From contig QJPP01000834.1 in assembly GCA_003996215.1 (NCBI GenBank), positions 27,133 to 91,132 of the forward strand: DNA of 64,000 nt. Reading direction: 5' to 3'. Source of the DNA: Jaltomata sinuosa (lineage: Eukaryota > Streptophyta > Magnoliopsida > Solanales > Solanaceae). The notes under the pieces are model-generated. The model made no database searches. It was not told the origin of the DNA and saw only the letters and a program-made list of their open reading frames with translations. Shown piece after piece: positions 13,135-26,515 of this stretch. How positions within the stretch are numbered: position 1 is the stretch's first letter; the number at the start of each line of letters is the position of its first letter. Position numbers and translations under genes: made by a program.

Positions 13135-13789
13135 AATTAGTACTCCTCTAAGATCACTTAACTATTTCTTCGTTATTTAATTTTCATTTTATAACTCCAG
13201 TATAATTTGACCCCGGAAATTTAGGATAAAGGGTTGGTCCTATTAACTTCTAGAAAATTAGAAGCGGTTACATGTATTATGCACGAGCTCAATATTATTA
13301 TTTTAAAATTTTAAAATATGTCTGATTTAGATATTTATTTATTATTTTATTTAATTAGTGAAATTTTTAGAAATGCATATATTATTTTTTAAATCAATAA
13401 AATTTGTATAGGAATATTTTAAGTTGTTAATTATTATTTATAATTTATGACACTTTTAATATAATTTTTTTATTGTAATTTATAAAATTTTTGTTTAATA
13501 TAATTTTTAAATATGCAATGAGTTATTAATTATTGTGATTTATAAATTTTTTAATGTAAGATAAATAAATTAAACTATAAAAAAATATAAAATTTGGAAT
13601 GAGACCCACTAAAGTAACATGCCTGCTTCAGCCGCTCAAACTGTCGCTTCTTATATAAGATACTAATGTATAAATGATAATGCAAAAGCTAAAAATGACT
13701 AATGTTGAGTAGGTATTTTACATCACATAACTTGATCAATAAAATAGTGTTAACTAATTTGACTCTCAATACTATGACTCTATGAGGGG

Positions 13790-14060
13790 TCAATTGGTAA
13801 GCGGACTAAATTATTTTAGAATAATAATTTTAATATTGTAATTTCTGAATTGATTTATACCACATGAGAGATGAGATAAAATAATCTTGAATTAAATGAG
13901 ATAAGGTGAGTTATTTTATGATTAAGTATGAGATAAAATATATATTGTATTTAGTAGATAGTATAAATTTATATCATCTATCAAACACAATATAAATTTT
14001 TTCACAAATTTAATCTTGAGATATATCATCTTATCCGTACCATACGATTCCTAAGCATTG
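13790..14060. mobile_element. Possible AT-rich fold-back MITE
   Basis: An internal near-palindrome pairs AGTAGATAGTATAAA with TTTATATCATCTATC around 13953-13983, and the outer parts contain GAGATAAAATAAT and its approximate complement. This is the usual look of an AT-rich fold-back element. I could not fix termini or a target duplication. Confidence 0.4.
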
Positions 14061-14289
14061 TAATTAATATGTTTTGTTTATAATTTATGATCAGTTGTTA
14101 TAAATAAAATTATATAGCCTAGGAGTTGCATAAATCTGAAATTAATTTTACTTATATTGATAATTTTGCGAAAGAATTGAATTGGATTCCTTTGTTAATT
14201 AATTAATTTAAAGACTTAATTATTTATCTTCAATTTTGAAGGGAAAAAAAAATTATTTTTCGTTAATTCAAATTCTTTATGAAATTATC

Positions 14290-15215
14290 AATTCTCCTAT
14301 GCCAACCCCTCATAGATCGAATTGTTAAAAGAATAGCATTCTTGATATCTAAGAAACTCTTTATTGATGGTAGGGTGCAGCTAGTTCAGATTGTATTGTT
14401 TAGTGTTCAAGTTTATTGATCTTAACTATTTCAAGTATCAACAAAAGTGATGAAAGTTATAGAAGCATATTGCAGGAGTTACATTTGATCAGGATCCTTT
14501 GTTATCACAAAGAAAGATATAACAAAGAAAGATATTTTGGGAGAGAATGTGTATGCTTAAATCTTCTGGGGACTGAAATCTTATTAATATAAAGGTGTTG
14601 AACAAAGCAACTATGACCAAGACTTGTTGGGATCCTTCTCACAAGCAAAATTAGTTGATCCTATTTACAGCCTATGTCAAAAATAACCAGAGATAAGAGA
14701 TCAATTGTTCGTCACATGTCCTGAAACTCAATGATTTTGGGCAAGAGTGGTACAATGGACAAAGGGACAGTCAATTAACTACACTACTTGGGACCAATAC
14801 ATGCACTGGAGTATTAATAATGCTAAAGGCAAATCCCTAGTTGTTAGAGTGTTAGAATTGATTTACGCTAAAGTAGTATGTGCTATATAGATTGAGAGGA
14901 ATCAAAGGGTATTTGAAAAGAGCTGTCGTGACTAGGAAGCTATAGCTAGATAAATAGTTTATGTATGCAATCACAACGCATCTAAAAAAATCAAAAGATT
15001 TCTAGAGGATATAATTCTAGCATGTAGGTACTGTTTTGACAGAAATTTAGTAGGATAATAGTAAAATTACTTTTTTGGTGTTATTTCTATTTAGTTGAGT
15101 AGGAGATAAAGTGAGACAAGTGTGATCTTATAGCACTGATGAGAATATATCTGATGATGTTTGTATTGACTATCCAATTTGGTGACTAATATAACTCTTG
15201 CTTATCAAAAAAAAC
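14290..15215 (+). pseudogene. LINE 3' end: decayed reverse-transcriptase C-terminus and zf-RVT region
   Basis: Translation with frameshifts gives GRVQLVQIVLFSVQVY, then EAYCRS, VLNKATMTKTCWD and a C-terminal segment including FVTCPE and IERNQRVFEK. These are the landmarks of the region after the polymerase domain in plant L1-type LINEs. The frame changes several times and holds many stops. The copy ends in an A-rich tail (CTTATCAAAAAAAACAAC near 15207), so the 3' end is preserved and the 5' end truncated, as expected for target-primed insertion. Confidence 0.7.
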
Positions 15216-17290
15216 AACAACTTAATATTAGCTTATCCCAACTTTTAAATATTTAATCATAATTTTAATCAAAAAAATTATATTTTCAAATGGTAAGAAA
15301 GATCAAGACTAAAATACTTTTAGATGTCTATAAGTGGACGAATCAGATTAAATTTGGGTGGATTAAAAATAGATTGAGCTAAAATAACAAATTATTCATA
15401 TGAATATGGGTAAAAAATAAATTTATTAAAATATAAATTAGATAAAATGATACTAACCCATTTTTATCCTTCTTCATTCCTTTTAGTTTTACCCTTTTTA
15501 AATTTTTTTTTTACGTTTTTTCTATTTTACTTCTTGTTACCTATTTCTTTTCCTGGTTCTTTAAAATATATTTTTTAAAGTGTGTTAAAAATAAATAATG
15601 ATATGATAAATGCATAATTAGATTTATGCATTTAAATTGATCAAATACACCCAATAAAATAAAATTAAAGAAAAGAACATTATTTTCATGAAACTCTGTA
15701 AATGAAAAACAATATCGTATAAACTCACGAAAAATTATTATTTATGGGATTCAATTTAAGATGTGACCAGAAGGTCACGTTTGAATTGTGAAAACAATCT
15801 CTTATAACAATGCGCAGTAAAATTGTGTAGAATTGATCCCTGTAATTCGATTCTTCTCCGAACCTCGCATATAATAAAAGTTTAGTGCATCAAATTATCT
15901 TTTTTTAATTTTAGATTCTCCATATCAAAAATTTTAAACACGAACATAATTACTTTCATGGTCGAATCGGCCAAAAAATTTAATTTGCTTACAAATATCT
16001 ATAGATAAGATCTAATTACAAAAAAATAAAAAAATTCTACGGATAACATCTAGGAAGAAGTAAAACAAACTAAAAGAATTTTATTTACGGTATAGCAGGA
16101 GCACAAAAAAATAGCACGAAAAGAAAAATAATGACAAAAAATAAGAAAAAACAGTAAATTAAAACTAACCCAAAACACACACAAAGAAAAAGAAGAGAGC
16201 AAAACTGGTTTCTAAAAAAATTGAGATGAAAATATTAATTTCAAATAGATGAGTCAACACATTCAGTCTTTAATTAATTAAAATTTGTGTTTTCATCTCT
16301 TTTTGTAGAAATATAGTATATATTTATTTGAGTTGATTTACCATGGTAAATCATGAATATCCATATTTTACTCATATTGGTCCATATTTTTATGAATTAA
16401 TAATTAATTAAAACTCATATTTATCCAACTGAAATGTAAGTGATTTAACTCATTAAAATATAAACGAAATGAGCTGATTTTTATAAACATGGACTGAAAC
16501 TATTGGTTTAGATGCTTGTGTAAGCAGAAGCGTTGTTTTATTAATTTTTGTGCTATATTTTTGTTTTCCTTGTCTTTTTTTATATTAATAAAATTTATTC
16601 TAATTACTTTTTTTTTTGTTCTTTTCATTTAAGTGTGGCACCCAAATTCACTAAAAAGGTGATTGCATTGTTTTTATTGAATCTATTTTTTTTAGAATAC
16701 TTCTTAGAGCTAAAAAATCAGCTGAAGATCGTAATGGAGGCACAATACAGATGACACAAAGGAGAATAAGGAGGAGGCAAATATTTTTTCACGAAGGCAA
16801 TATTTTTCAGATATTGCAAAGAAGAGTGGAGAAAGGACACTGTCCTATTTAGGAAACCTTACTATATATGTACTAATCTTTTTAAGAGCTGGGCTGGGAT
16901 CTTGGGCTTTAGCAGAAACAAGAACAAGCCCAACCAGTTACATAGTAATTTGTTTTGATTAATAAAATTTCAAAATTTACTTAAAAAAATGTCCCTAAAA
17001 TTGATTATTATTTGTTATGATAAGTTAAAGAATATATTTTCGTTGAATACCACTAATGAAGTTGATTCAAGGGATCAACTTTCTTGTAAAGAAGTATTTT
17101 AATAGTATGGGACATGAGATTTCAATAAAATCACTTATTTAAGTATAATTTTTATTGATAAGCTGATAATGCGCTTGACATTTATTTTTCTCACATTAAG
17201 CTAGTAATTATCACTAAAATTTAAGAAAATATATTAGGCGATCTTTAAGTATCCATTGAACATTTCAAGTGCTTTTAGCGTACATTCAAT
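15216..17290. other. AT-rich intergenic DNA, nothing identified
   Basis: Very AT-rich with long T and A runs. The one short ORF near 16548-16754 is phenylalanine-rich low-complexity translation and lacks family features. No gene, RNA or clear element terminus seen. Confidence 0.5.
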
Positions 17291-18770
17291 AGCTCAACTC
17301 ATCATCTCAGTTTCATTTTTTGTTATCATGTTCATAATCTTTATTCTTATGTCCTCAAGCATTTCAATAATAAGTTTGTATTTTGTTTTCAATATTCAGA
17401 ATAATTAAATTATTTTTTTATCTTAATTTTAATATATCGTGTCTAAAAAAATTGTATTGAATTAAATAATGCACCAAGTCATCTTTGACTTCTTCTGAAA
17501 ATTCACTTAATGTCTTCAAATGCTTATTCAACTCCTCCATAAATATTTTATGCACAACATTAAAGAATCTTAAATATTTTTTTTGAATTAGCTTCTATGT
17601 GTCTCATACAAAATTTATGTTGGACCTTAAGTAGAATTTGCTAATGCTTTAATTTTAATTATTAATCATAAACAATAAATATTTATCAAATAATCAGTTA
17701 CAATCAGTAAACTGAAATTATTCATTTCTAACTCAAATTGTAATTGTTTAAGAGAGATTAAAAAAATCTAAGTATACATGAAGGTACATTACTCTTTACA
17801 TGTCTGAGATAAATGTAATCTTTTTTTCATTGTTGAGGTTTAGAGACTTCTGAAGCAATTTCAAGAATCATTTGAAGTAATTTCGATTCCTTTAATCACA
17901 ATTACCCAAATAAGAAGAACAAAGTGATTTATTCAATTTTGAACAATACATAAGAGTTGATTTTGATTTTTTCTTCAAAAAGATCTCAACAAGTCAATGA
18001 AAGGTCTCAATTCATTTTTAAATCCCTCCAGTGCTTCAAAACAAATGTACATTCTCAAAAATAAAAACAAAAAATTCTTCAGCAAATGTATCTTTTGAAA
18101 CTTTAATAGTGATATTTCTTCTCACATTACTTTTTTTCAAGACATTTACATAGCCAGTAATTTTTTGTTTTCATTAGTAAGACTTCCTTTCAGTTTCTCC
18201 AAAATATTTTTTTGACTCTCTTACATTTCAAAAATGAAGCATTAATGTTAAAAGTGTTTTTATAGATCAACTTTCATCTCTTAAATCTTATATTTGGGGT
18301 TAGTCTGCGACTTCTTTTTAAAGTAATCTGCAATTGTAGTTGCATTAATTCTATAATTATCAAATGTAGATTATCATTTATGGTTTCTTTTCAAAGTTTT
18401 CACACTAATACGAAGATAATTCTTTTCACAAAAAATTAGATAGATAAATTTGCATTTACTAACACAAATATGTCTAATTCTTTTTTACTCAGTTCTTATT
18501 AGAGTTAAATCATAATCATTACATAATGAATATAAGTTCATGTATTTTCTTATTGCAATTATATCTTTGAAATTCAGGAACTTTTCTAATTCATTATAAT
18601 CATACAAATTATTAGTGATTATCCTCTTTTTTTGCAAAAGCTTCCAACTCTTTAGAATCATAACTTGAACAATCTGGGTTATCACAATTACCATAATCAC
18701 TGCTATATGAGTTGTAGTCACTAACTGCATCACCTACCTCTAACACTAATTCACTATCTTTAATAATAAA
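17290..18770 (-). pseudogene. Decayed Mutator-like (MULE) transposase
   Basis: The minus strand, read with frame changes, shows blocks in MULE order. First comes an acidic lead-in and an N-terminal block (RRIRHICVSKC-like; RINATTIADYFKKKSQTNPKY near 18290-18430). Next is a catalytic-domain block beginning RMYICFEALEGFKNELRPFI (near 18060-17990) where MULEs have their first aspartate region. A later block is HKFCMRHIEANSKKIFK (near 17615-17565). Stops and frameshifts are frequent, so it cannot encode transposase. I did not find terminal inverted repeats, and the borders are approximate. Confidence 0.6.
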
Positions 18771-19750
18771 CAGGTTTATAACATCAAACTTGTCATTAAC
18801 AGAAAAATAGTTATGTCTTAATTAATTAAATTGTTACCTTCTAATTCATAATATTTTCTAGAAGAGACAAATACAATCAGTTGTTAAACACCCATGTATC
18901 CTAAGCTATTGTTGTATTCATGAATAATATCTATAATGATAACATATCAGAATCATAACATTCTTATTTGTAATAAACTTTCTAGAACATAGGAGATTTG
19001 TCTCTCTTATCCAATCACTAAGTGAAAGATCACGTCAATCTTAATTATTCTAAACTTATATAATAATATATAAAGTTCGAAAATATGAAAATATAAAAAG
19101 GGATGTGGTACCTCTTTGGTTGAGAAACATATTTTCTTTTTGAGTTTTCTCTAATTTTTTTCTCATTTATTGCTATATTAAAAATAAATAAAATAATCAC
19201 TTCTTTAACTCTCTTAATTATATTAAATATATAATATTAAAAAATTTAAAAATTTCTTTAGTGTAAGACTTAATGGTCTTTATTTATATTACTTTCACAA
19301 TTTTTTATTATCATAAATCCTAAAATTATTAATAGTCATATTCATGATATTATTTTGTGTTTCATATTATCGATTGAGACATTATAATTCTTTGTAGAAA
19401 TGATTGCATTAACCTTTTAAGTTGTTATATTTTTTATGACTATTATATTCAGCTTGACTTGAAAAGTAAGATGACTTGAAAAGTAAGATGAAGGCTATTG
19501 AATAATGATCGGCTTCTTCGAGTGAATATCGAGAAGAGCTCGAAAAATTGTACATTGATTTCGTATTTGTCGTTCTATATTCCAATGAGTAAGATTGTAC
19601 GAATGATATTGCATTTTTTTAATATATATTCTCTCTATGATTTCTTTTTATTTTGATTTTATATGAATTTTTAGTTATCATAAGTTTATAATTTTTTTGT
19701 GGTTCAAAATAGTAACTTATGATTTTGTTGGTAGTCTGCTAACTACTAAC
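18771..19750. other. AT-rich intergenic DNA, nothing identified
   Basis: No ORF, RNA or repeat with recognisable borders seen. A short direct duplication (GACTTGAAAAGTAAGATGA, near 19455-19490) is the only local structure. Confidence 0.45.
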
Positions 19751-19753
19751 CAA

Positions 19754-19794
<41 letters not shown>
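19754..19794. repeat. Compound AT/GA microsatellite
   Basis: About ten AT repeats run directly into about ten GA repeats. Confidence 0.95.
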
Positions 19795-19803
19795 TTGTAA
19801 ATA

Positions 19804-20519
19804 CTAGGGGTGTGCATCGGTCGGTTCGGTTCGATTTTGTATATTATCGGTTTGGTTTATTGGTTATCGATTTGTAAACATGCAAAACCGATAATCAAAC
19901 CAATAAGATATTCGTTATCGGTTTTCGATTAATCGATTTTTAGTCCTTAACGGTTCGGTTATCGGTTTAACCGATAAGAAAATGCTCCTATAATATTTTT
20001 GATTTCTCTTATTTTCTTCTTCATATATAGACTACTTTCATGCATAAACATCTATACAAATTACAAGTATAAGCAAATTCAAATACGTTATTACTAAAAT
20101 AAACTTATTTTCTTTCTTATTAAGTAGAAAACTTGAATGCAGTAGCAACGGTAGCAATTTCTCAAAAAGAAAAGCAACACTGATAGGTAGAATGCTATCA
20201 AACCAATGACTTTAGAAAGAAAACAACAACACTAAGACAACAACTATAAAATGCAAAAAATAATAGGGTATATATTTAAATCTAAAGCCACTATTATACA
20301 ATTATAAATAAAAATATAATCTAAATATAATCTTATTGGGTTATCGATTTAACCATTAACTAAAACCTTAAAATCGATACCGAACCGATAGCCCAATAAA
20401 TTTTTTTACAAAACCGTTTAAAAATCGTTAACCCAATAACCCAATAACCCAATACCAATAAACCAATAATATTTTTATCGGTCGGTTTATCGGTTAAATC
20501 AATTTTTGCACACCCCTAG
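19804..20519. mobile_element. TIR element with CTAGGGGTGTGCA ends (hAT-like, non-autonomous)
   Basis: The ends are exact inverted repeats: CTAGGGGTGTGCA at 19804 and TGCACACCCCTAG ending at 20519. A TAAATA direct repeat flanks both sides (19798-19803, 20520-20525). The subterminal zones are dense in CGGTT, CGGTTTA and their complements, typical of plant elements with these termini. It is 716 bp with no ORF of note. A 6-bp duplication is short for hAT (8 bp), so the superfamily is tentative. Confidence 0.75.
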
Positions 20520-22639
20520 TAAATACCTCTTCTATCTATATTATGTTAATGAAATTATTGATATCTTACCATCTTTTATAATCGCGAGAAACACAAATTC
20601 ACTAGTAACAACTAAACAAAAAAAGTAACTAAAGTAGCTGTTATACCCCATTTTAATCGGGTCAAAATAGTGTACAACATATTAGTGATCCCTAAAATAA
20701 TTTAACTAACTTAAGGAGTCGCCACCTAATTATTATGGTGAATTAGGACACCTAAATTGACTAAAGTTATTATCTAAAGTTAACTCCGTTTATAAGGTCT
20801 ACTAACATAAAATTCTAGGTAAGGGTTCAATTAATCTAAAGGGAAGGTATTAAGCACCCTTTAAGATTCATTAAAAATGGTTAACCCACCGAACTTAAAA
20901 TTAATAATTAGGCTTGAAAAGTCATTAAAAAAATTATATGTCAAAATGCAAGTCATGTTTTAAAAAGAAATAATTAAAGATATAACTTTCAAAATATACT
21001 TGAAATAAGTGGTTCAAAAACGTCATTTTAGAGAAAAATTATGCTTGATTAATTAGTAACATAAGGATAAATATAAAGATGTAATAACCAATAGAGAACT
21101 AAGTATCAAATCCCTTGGAAAATCAATGTTTGGTAGATAACTTATTATGAAAAGTTTATCTTATTGAAAATGTAGTGAACTGAAATAATTTAACAAACAT
21201 AACATTTTTTCTTTGTTGAAAACAATGGCCTGAAGATCTATTTAGAAATTTCTTTTTTGTTAAGAAAAGAACTTGTATAAAAATTGAAGCATGAGCATAA
21301 GTAAGAAAAGTTTACTCGTGGATTTTAACTAAATTCAAAGAACGTCTTTATCATAAAATAGGGGGTTAACAATTTATAGCAAAGATGGAGATTAATGATT
21401 TAAAGAAATGAGGTCGATTTTAAGCTCCAAATATATTACTTATACTACAACTCTTTCAAATTACAGGATTTAATAAACTCTAAGCTACCCGAAAGAATTA
21501 ATCTAGCATACTCAAACATAAAATGTCATATACACCAAGTAGTAAATGTAAATAAACATGTTAGTAGCCAAAACATATTAAAACACATAAAGATATACAT
21601 AAAAAAACTAGTTATCAAGATAGAAAAGGTCAAGAATATCCGTCATTTCTTCTTCATCCTCCCTTTCATTTTTATTCGGATGTGTTTCGATGAGGCAAGA
21701 GATACGGATAAAATGTAGATGCACGTTTCAAGACTCTTGGTAACGTCGAGTCTTAAAGTGGGACTCTTCGATTCAGGTGTTCATGCCAAAAATAAAAAAA
21801 TCAGAGAAAGTGTTAGAGGAGAAAAAAAATCTGATTCTTGACAATATCCAAAGGAAAACAATAGACACCCACGAAAATTATATTAACCATTCACGGAAAA
21901 AAAACGTTTAGCAATCAGTTTACTACCAATTCATAATTTTACATATCTCAACATCATGTTTATTACTATGTTTTAGAAAAAGTCTACATTCTCACTATCA
22001 ACATCCTCCAAACAAACCAAAACGTTTCATTTACTTGGAATAACAAGTAAGATCTGCACAAATTGAATTCATAGCAAACACATTTATGTAGATCTAATCA
22101 CTAAGGACATGGTAATACAGAGTGAGTAGCGATGATTATTTCATGGTTATTATGTCAAACACATTTCATTTGTCATGGTGTTTAGACAAAATTTAAACAG
22201 GTCATACAATTCAAGTTTTCAAATCTTGGCAGGATTCAAACATGAGTTATACTAACCTATAACACATAATATAGAGTTGAAATTTCTGACATATGAAAAC
22301 ATGGTAGCTCCATCTACCAAATTCTTAACTAGATTTCAACATTATGGAGAGAAACTATCATGTCATATCAATTCACAAAATTCATTAATATATTGTAATA
22401 TGACTGAAGGCAAAGAAAATAAAAACTTAACTCATGCTTTTCTAACAAACACACATATGTTTCCTTAATAATCAGAAGTGGCGAGAAGAGGCGGACTGTG
22501 TTAGAGGGGTGCGGCTGATGATAGTTTAGGATTAGGTTTAGGGGGTCTTTTCTTTTGTGTGAAAAATCAGATAAAATTTCTAAAGGGCCATCCGGGTTAG
22601 CTAATTTGGGCTTGATAATTGGATGTCTTTTGGGCTGAA

Positions 22640-24800
22640 AATTTGGGGACAACTTTACAAATGCCCCTCAAAGAAAGTGACTTTGTATTTTTGACCCCCA
22701 TAAGAAAGATCTTACAAAAATAGTCTTCCTTATTTTTATGTATAAAACAACTACCTTTTTGCCCCTCTATACCTCAAATATTTTTAAACAACTCTCCATG
22801 TTCATTTGCCTCTCAACTTTTATATTTATTTCTTTTTCTCTTTTTTATTTTTTTATTTTTATTGTTTCTTTTATTTTTTTTTTTCCGTTTTTTCTCAACC
22901 TTTATTTTTTGTTTTATTCTTTCTTCTACATTTTCTTCTTTTTTCTCAATCTTTTTTTTTTCCTTTTCTCCTCTCAATTCTATTTTTTTTCTCCTTTTTA
23001 TTTATTTATTTTTTTTTTTAATTTTTCTCAACCTTTATTTTTTCGTTTATTTTTTATTTTGTCTTTTTTCTCTCAACTTCTATTTTTTTATTTTTTCTTT
23101 GATTTTTAATTTTTCTTTTCTCTTTTTTTAATCATTTTTGTCGACCTTTATTTCTTTTATGAGATGTTTTATAACTCTTGCTTTAGAGGCAAGACTTAGC
23201 CCAAGGACTTTCAAACAACAAATTACGCCCCCATGAGCAAAACTTGACATTAGTACATTGTGTCTTGATTTATGAGATGTTTTATAACCCTTGTCTCAGA
23301 GGCAAGACTTAGCCCAAGGACTTTCAAACAACAAATTACGCCCCCATGAGCAAAACTTGACATTAGTACATTGTGTCTTGATTTATGAGATGTTTTATAA
23401 CTCTTGTCTCAGAGGCAAGACTTAGCCCAAGGATCTCTCAAAAAATACAAGTTACGCTTCATGGGCAAGAGTTCACACTACTTCATTGTGTCTTAATTTA
23501 TGAGATACTCTATAACTCTTGCCTTAGAGTCAAGACTTAGCTCAAGGATATTCAAACAACAAGTTATGCCCCACGAGCAAAACTTGACACTACCTCATTG
23601 TGTCTTTATTTATGTGATATTCTATAACTCTTGCCTTAGAGACAAGACTTAGTCCAAGGACTTTCAAACAACAATTTACGCCCCATGGGCAAGAGTTGAC
23701 ACTACCACATTGTGCTTGATTTATGAGATGCTCTATAACGCTTGCCTAAGAGGCAAGACTTAGCCCAAGGACTTCCAAATAACAAGTTACGCCCCATGGG
23801 CAAGAGTTGACACGACCACATTGTGTCTTGATTTATGCGATGCTCTATAACTCTTGCTTTGGAGGCAAGACTTAGCTCAAAGACTTTCAAACAATAAGTT
23901 ACGCCTCATTGGCAAGAGTTGACACTAACACATTGTGTCTTGATCATGAGATGCTCTACAACGTTTGCCTTAGAGACAAGACTTAGCCCAAGGGCCTCTC
24001 AAAAAACAAGTTATGCCCCATGGGCAAGAGTTAACACTACTTCATTGTGTCTTAATTTATGAGATGCTATATAACTCTTGCCTTAGAGGCAAAACTTAGC
24101 TCGAGAATTTTCAAATAACAAGTTATGCCCCACGAGTAAGACTTGGCACTACCTCATTGTGTCTTGATTTATGAGATGTTCTATAACATTTGCCTTAGAG
24201 GCAAGACTTGTTCCAAAGGACTTCCAAACAACAAAGCACGCCCTTAAGTTTACTTCGATTTCAAAGAAAGAAGATCCTCTTTGCGGATTATCCAAATTTT
24301 TGTTCATTAGCAAAAAATAATAGAGGTTAACAAAAAAGAAAAAAAGAGAAGAAAAAAGAGAAAAGGAAAAAATAAAGATTAAAAAAAAAGGAAAAAAAAA
24401 AAAAGTTGAGAAAAAAAAAGAAAAAAGAAAAAAAACTAAAAGTTGAGAAAAAAAAAGAAAAAAGAAGAATTAAAAAAAATAAAGGTTGCGAAAAAAAGAA
24501 TAAAAAAATAAAAGTTGAGAAAAAAAAGAAAAATAAAGTTGAGAGAAAAAGAAAATAAAATAAAATAAAGGTCGAGAAAAAAGAAAAAAAATTAAAAAGA
24601 TAAAGGAAAAAGGAAAAATGAAAATTAAAAGTTGATAGACAAATGAACATGGAGAGTTGTGGTGCAGATGGGCAAAAATATATTTGTTCTATACATAAAA
24701 AGGAAGAAAGGGTATTTTTTAAAGACTTTTCTTATGGCGGGCAAAAATTGAATATCACTCACTTTTGGGGACACTCCATGTAATTTCCTGGAAAATTGAT
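22640..24800. repeat. Large inverted repeat (pyrimidine / purine arms) inside the solo LTR
   Basis: The left arm (about 22640-23130) is very T-rich with CTCAACTTTTATTTTT units. The right arm (about 24327-24800) is its A/G-rich complement with AAAAGTTGAGAAAAAA units. Arm-specific sequence pairs too: ACAACTCTCCATGTTCATTTG near 22788 matches the complement of CAAATGAACATGGAGAGTTGT near 24640, and CCCATAAGAAAG and TTTTATGTATA near 22700-22745 have complements near 24690-24735. The spacer is a tandem array. ORFs predicted here are low-complexity Phe/Leu/Ser translations, not genes. Confidence 0.8.
23150..24245. repeat. Tandem array, ~113-bp unit, about 9-10 copies
   Basis: Each unit starts near TTTATGAGATG and contains TATAACTCTTGCCTTAGAGG, CAAGACTTAGCCCAAGGACT, TTCAAACAACAA, TTACGCCCCATGGGCAAGAG and CATTGTGTCTTGAT. 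Unit starts fall near 23155, 23270, 23383, 23498, 23612, 23721, 23832, 23943, 24056 and 24169. Units differ by substitutions and small indels. Within a unit CTTGCC(TTAGA)GGCAAG forms a short hairpin. The array occupies the whole loop between the inverted arms. Confidence 0.9.
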
Positions 24801-25614
24801 CTAATTTGAGGCTCATTTGGCCAATTCTTATGGCATTTTTCTTCTTTAAATTAATTCTTTTGAGCTTTTAATTTATAACTAGTATAATATATATTAGCGA
24901 TAAAAACTATAACTATGTACTAAAGTACTTACAATTAATTTAGTAAATATGAAACTTGAAATAAAGTAACGACGATTGATTTTAAAGAACATAATAATAT
25001 TAATATTGATAATATACTTGTAATCTTTAAAAATGATGAAAACGATAATAAACTCTAAATTAGTAGAAATAATAGTGTGTAATAGGTAATAACAATAATA
25101 ATAGTGTGTAAGATATTTAATTTATCAAAAATTTAGAACCTCAAGTGAATGAATTAAAAGAAAAGAGGGACAAAATTGGGTGTCAACAGTAGCTATGTGT
25201 ACAACTAAGAAACACACAAAATCAAAATAGCAAAAAAACTAAACAACACGCAATAAATGAAGCCCAATTGTAACGACATGTTCTGTTCGTTATGAGTAAA
25301 CTATTTGTGTGAAGTTTCGGGTTAGAAAACTTTCGGGTTTTGGAGTTGGAAATTTTGGGCTAGGTTAGTCTCAGACAGATCCTGAGCGAGGTGTGGTCTA
25401 GGACAATCTGGGCGAGGATTGGGTAAATTATCTTATATTGAACTAGTTTTTATGTTAGTTAAGACATTGAGGAGTCCGAGGGACTTTTCAAAAATGAATT
25501 CGGGAGAGTAGAACTCCCAATATCAAAGTTGACGTGAAGGAGTAGTTCAAAACGTCAGGATTTGAGGTGTGTTGTAAAATGGGCAACTTTGGGGGAATTC
25601 TCGAGATTCACCGC

Positions 25615-25745
25615 GCTGCAACGACTACCGCTATAGCAAAAAAAATTTCTGCTATAGCGAAAGTCAACGTCGGTTAGCACCGCCATAGAGGTTGAGTCTG
25701 CTATGGTGGCACCGCTATAGCGGTGTACGGACCGCTATAGCGAAA
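25615..25745. repeat. Cluster of CGCTATAGCG palindromes in the LTR
   Basis: GCTATAGC occurs four times in about 120 bp, and ACCGCTATAGCGGT (25711-25724) is a perfect 14-bp palindrome. Two diverged copies (CCGCCATAG, GCTATGGTGG) lie between. Confidence 0.7.
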
Positions 25746-26515
25746 TAGGTCGCAGTTAATGTAGAAACTTTTCCAAAAATATTCAGAAATTCTCAAAAAC
25801 ATTTTTGGGAAGGGCATAGGCGAAGGGAGGCGATTTCTACTGATTTTTCATTAAACTCCATTGAAAAAAAGATTATACTCCCCACTTCACTATTTTGATT
25901 TCTAGACTTTAGAAATGATAATTTTGGGCTTGGGAGAAAGTTTGGGTTGACCTAAGAAGGTGAAACCCGATGGAAAAAAGAGGATTCTAGGGGTAGAATT
26001 CTTGGGTTGCGAATATAATTGTTCTATTATGTTTTAAACACCATTGTTTGCTTAATGTATCCGTAAAAAATGATAGTTTTATGTGAATTAATGTTGGGAA
26101 AACCCTGGGATGGGTGAAATGATCATGGTTTGGCTTGGAGATTAGGATTTGAGTATAATCCGGGTGTTATTAAGCCATTTGGATTGATTGTAGTTATGTG
26201 TAATCATTCTTAGACCAAGGACAAGCAGAAGTTTCAGGGAACGACAAAGCTCAGGTTCAGTAGAGCTTTCAGGCTACTCTAGGTAGGTGATGGTTATTAT
26301 TTTTCCAAATGCAATATGCGTTCATGTAACTGTAGCTTAGTATGGTATGTGCATTGCATGCTTAGGAAAGAGAATTATGAATGTCTAATTGTTCGGGTGT
26401 CAGTCATGTGAAATGAACTGATTTTGTTGCTTGTTGGTTACAAGTGTGATTTCGTTCATTGTTTGTTAACTGTTGGATTTGTATGACATTCGGTTGGCTC
26501 GAGTACCATGCCTGA

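Larger units (their letters stand above)
20639..25188 (-). mobile_element. Solo LTR, Tat/Ogre-like family (4.55 kb)
   Basis: The plus-strand ends are TGTTATACCCC and GGGTGTCAACA (TG...CA), flanked by a perfect 5-bp duplication GTAGC (20634-20638, 25189-25193), with no internal region or second LTR, so it is a solo LTR. Read on the minus strand it begins TGTTGACACCCAATTTTG, the same first bases as the LTRs at 26516 and 59203. It shares their end-proximal module (GGTAAGGGTTC, a GGAAGGTATTAAGCACC hairpin, AGGTGGCGACTCC). The rest differs, so it is a related but distinct family. The middle holds a tandem array between inverted arms, listed separately. Confidence 0.85.

Noticed and set aside
16548..16754. 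68-codon Phe-rich ORF
   Set aside because: Low-complexity translation of T-rich DNA.
22738..23131. Three overlapping ORFs of 71-123 codons on the plus strand, Phe/Leu/Ser only
   Set aside because: They translate the T-rich arm of the inverted repeat in three frames; the mirror ORF at 24327-24650 on the minus strand does the same.
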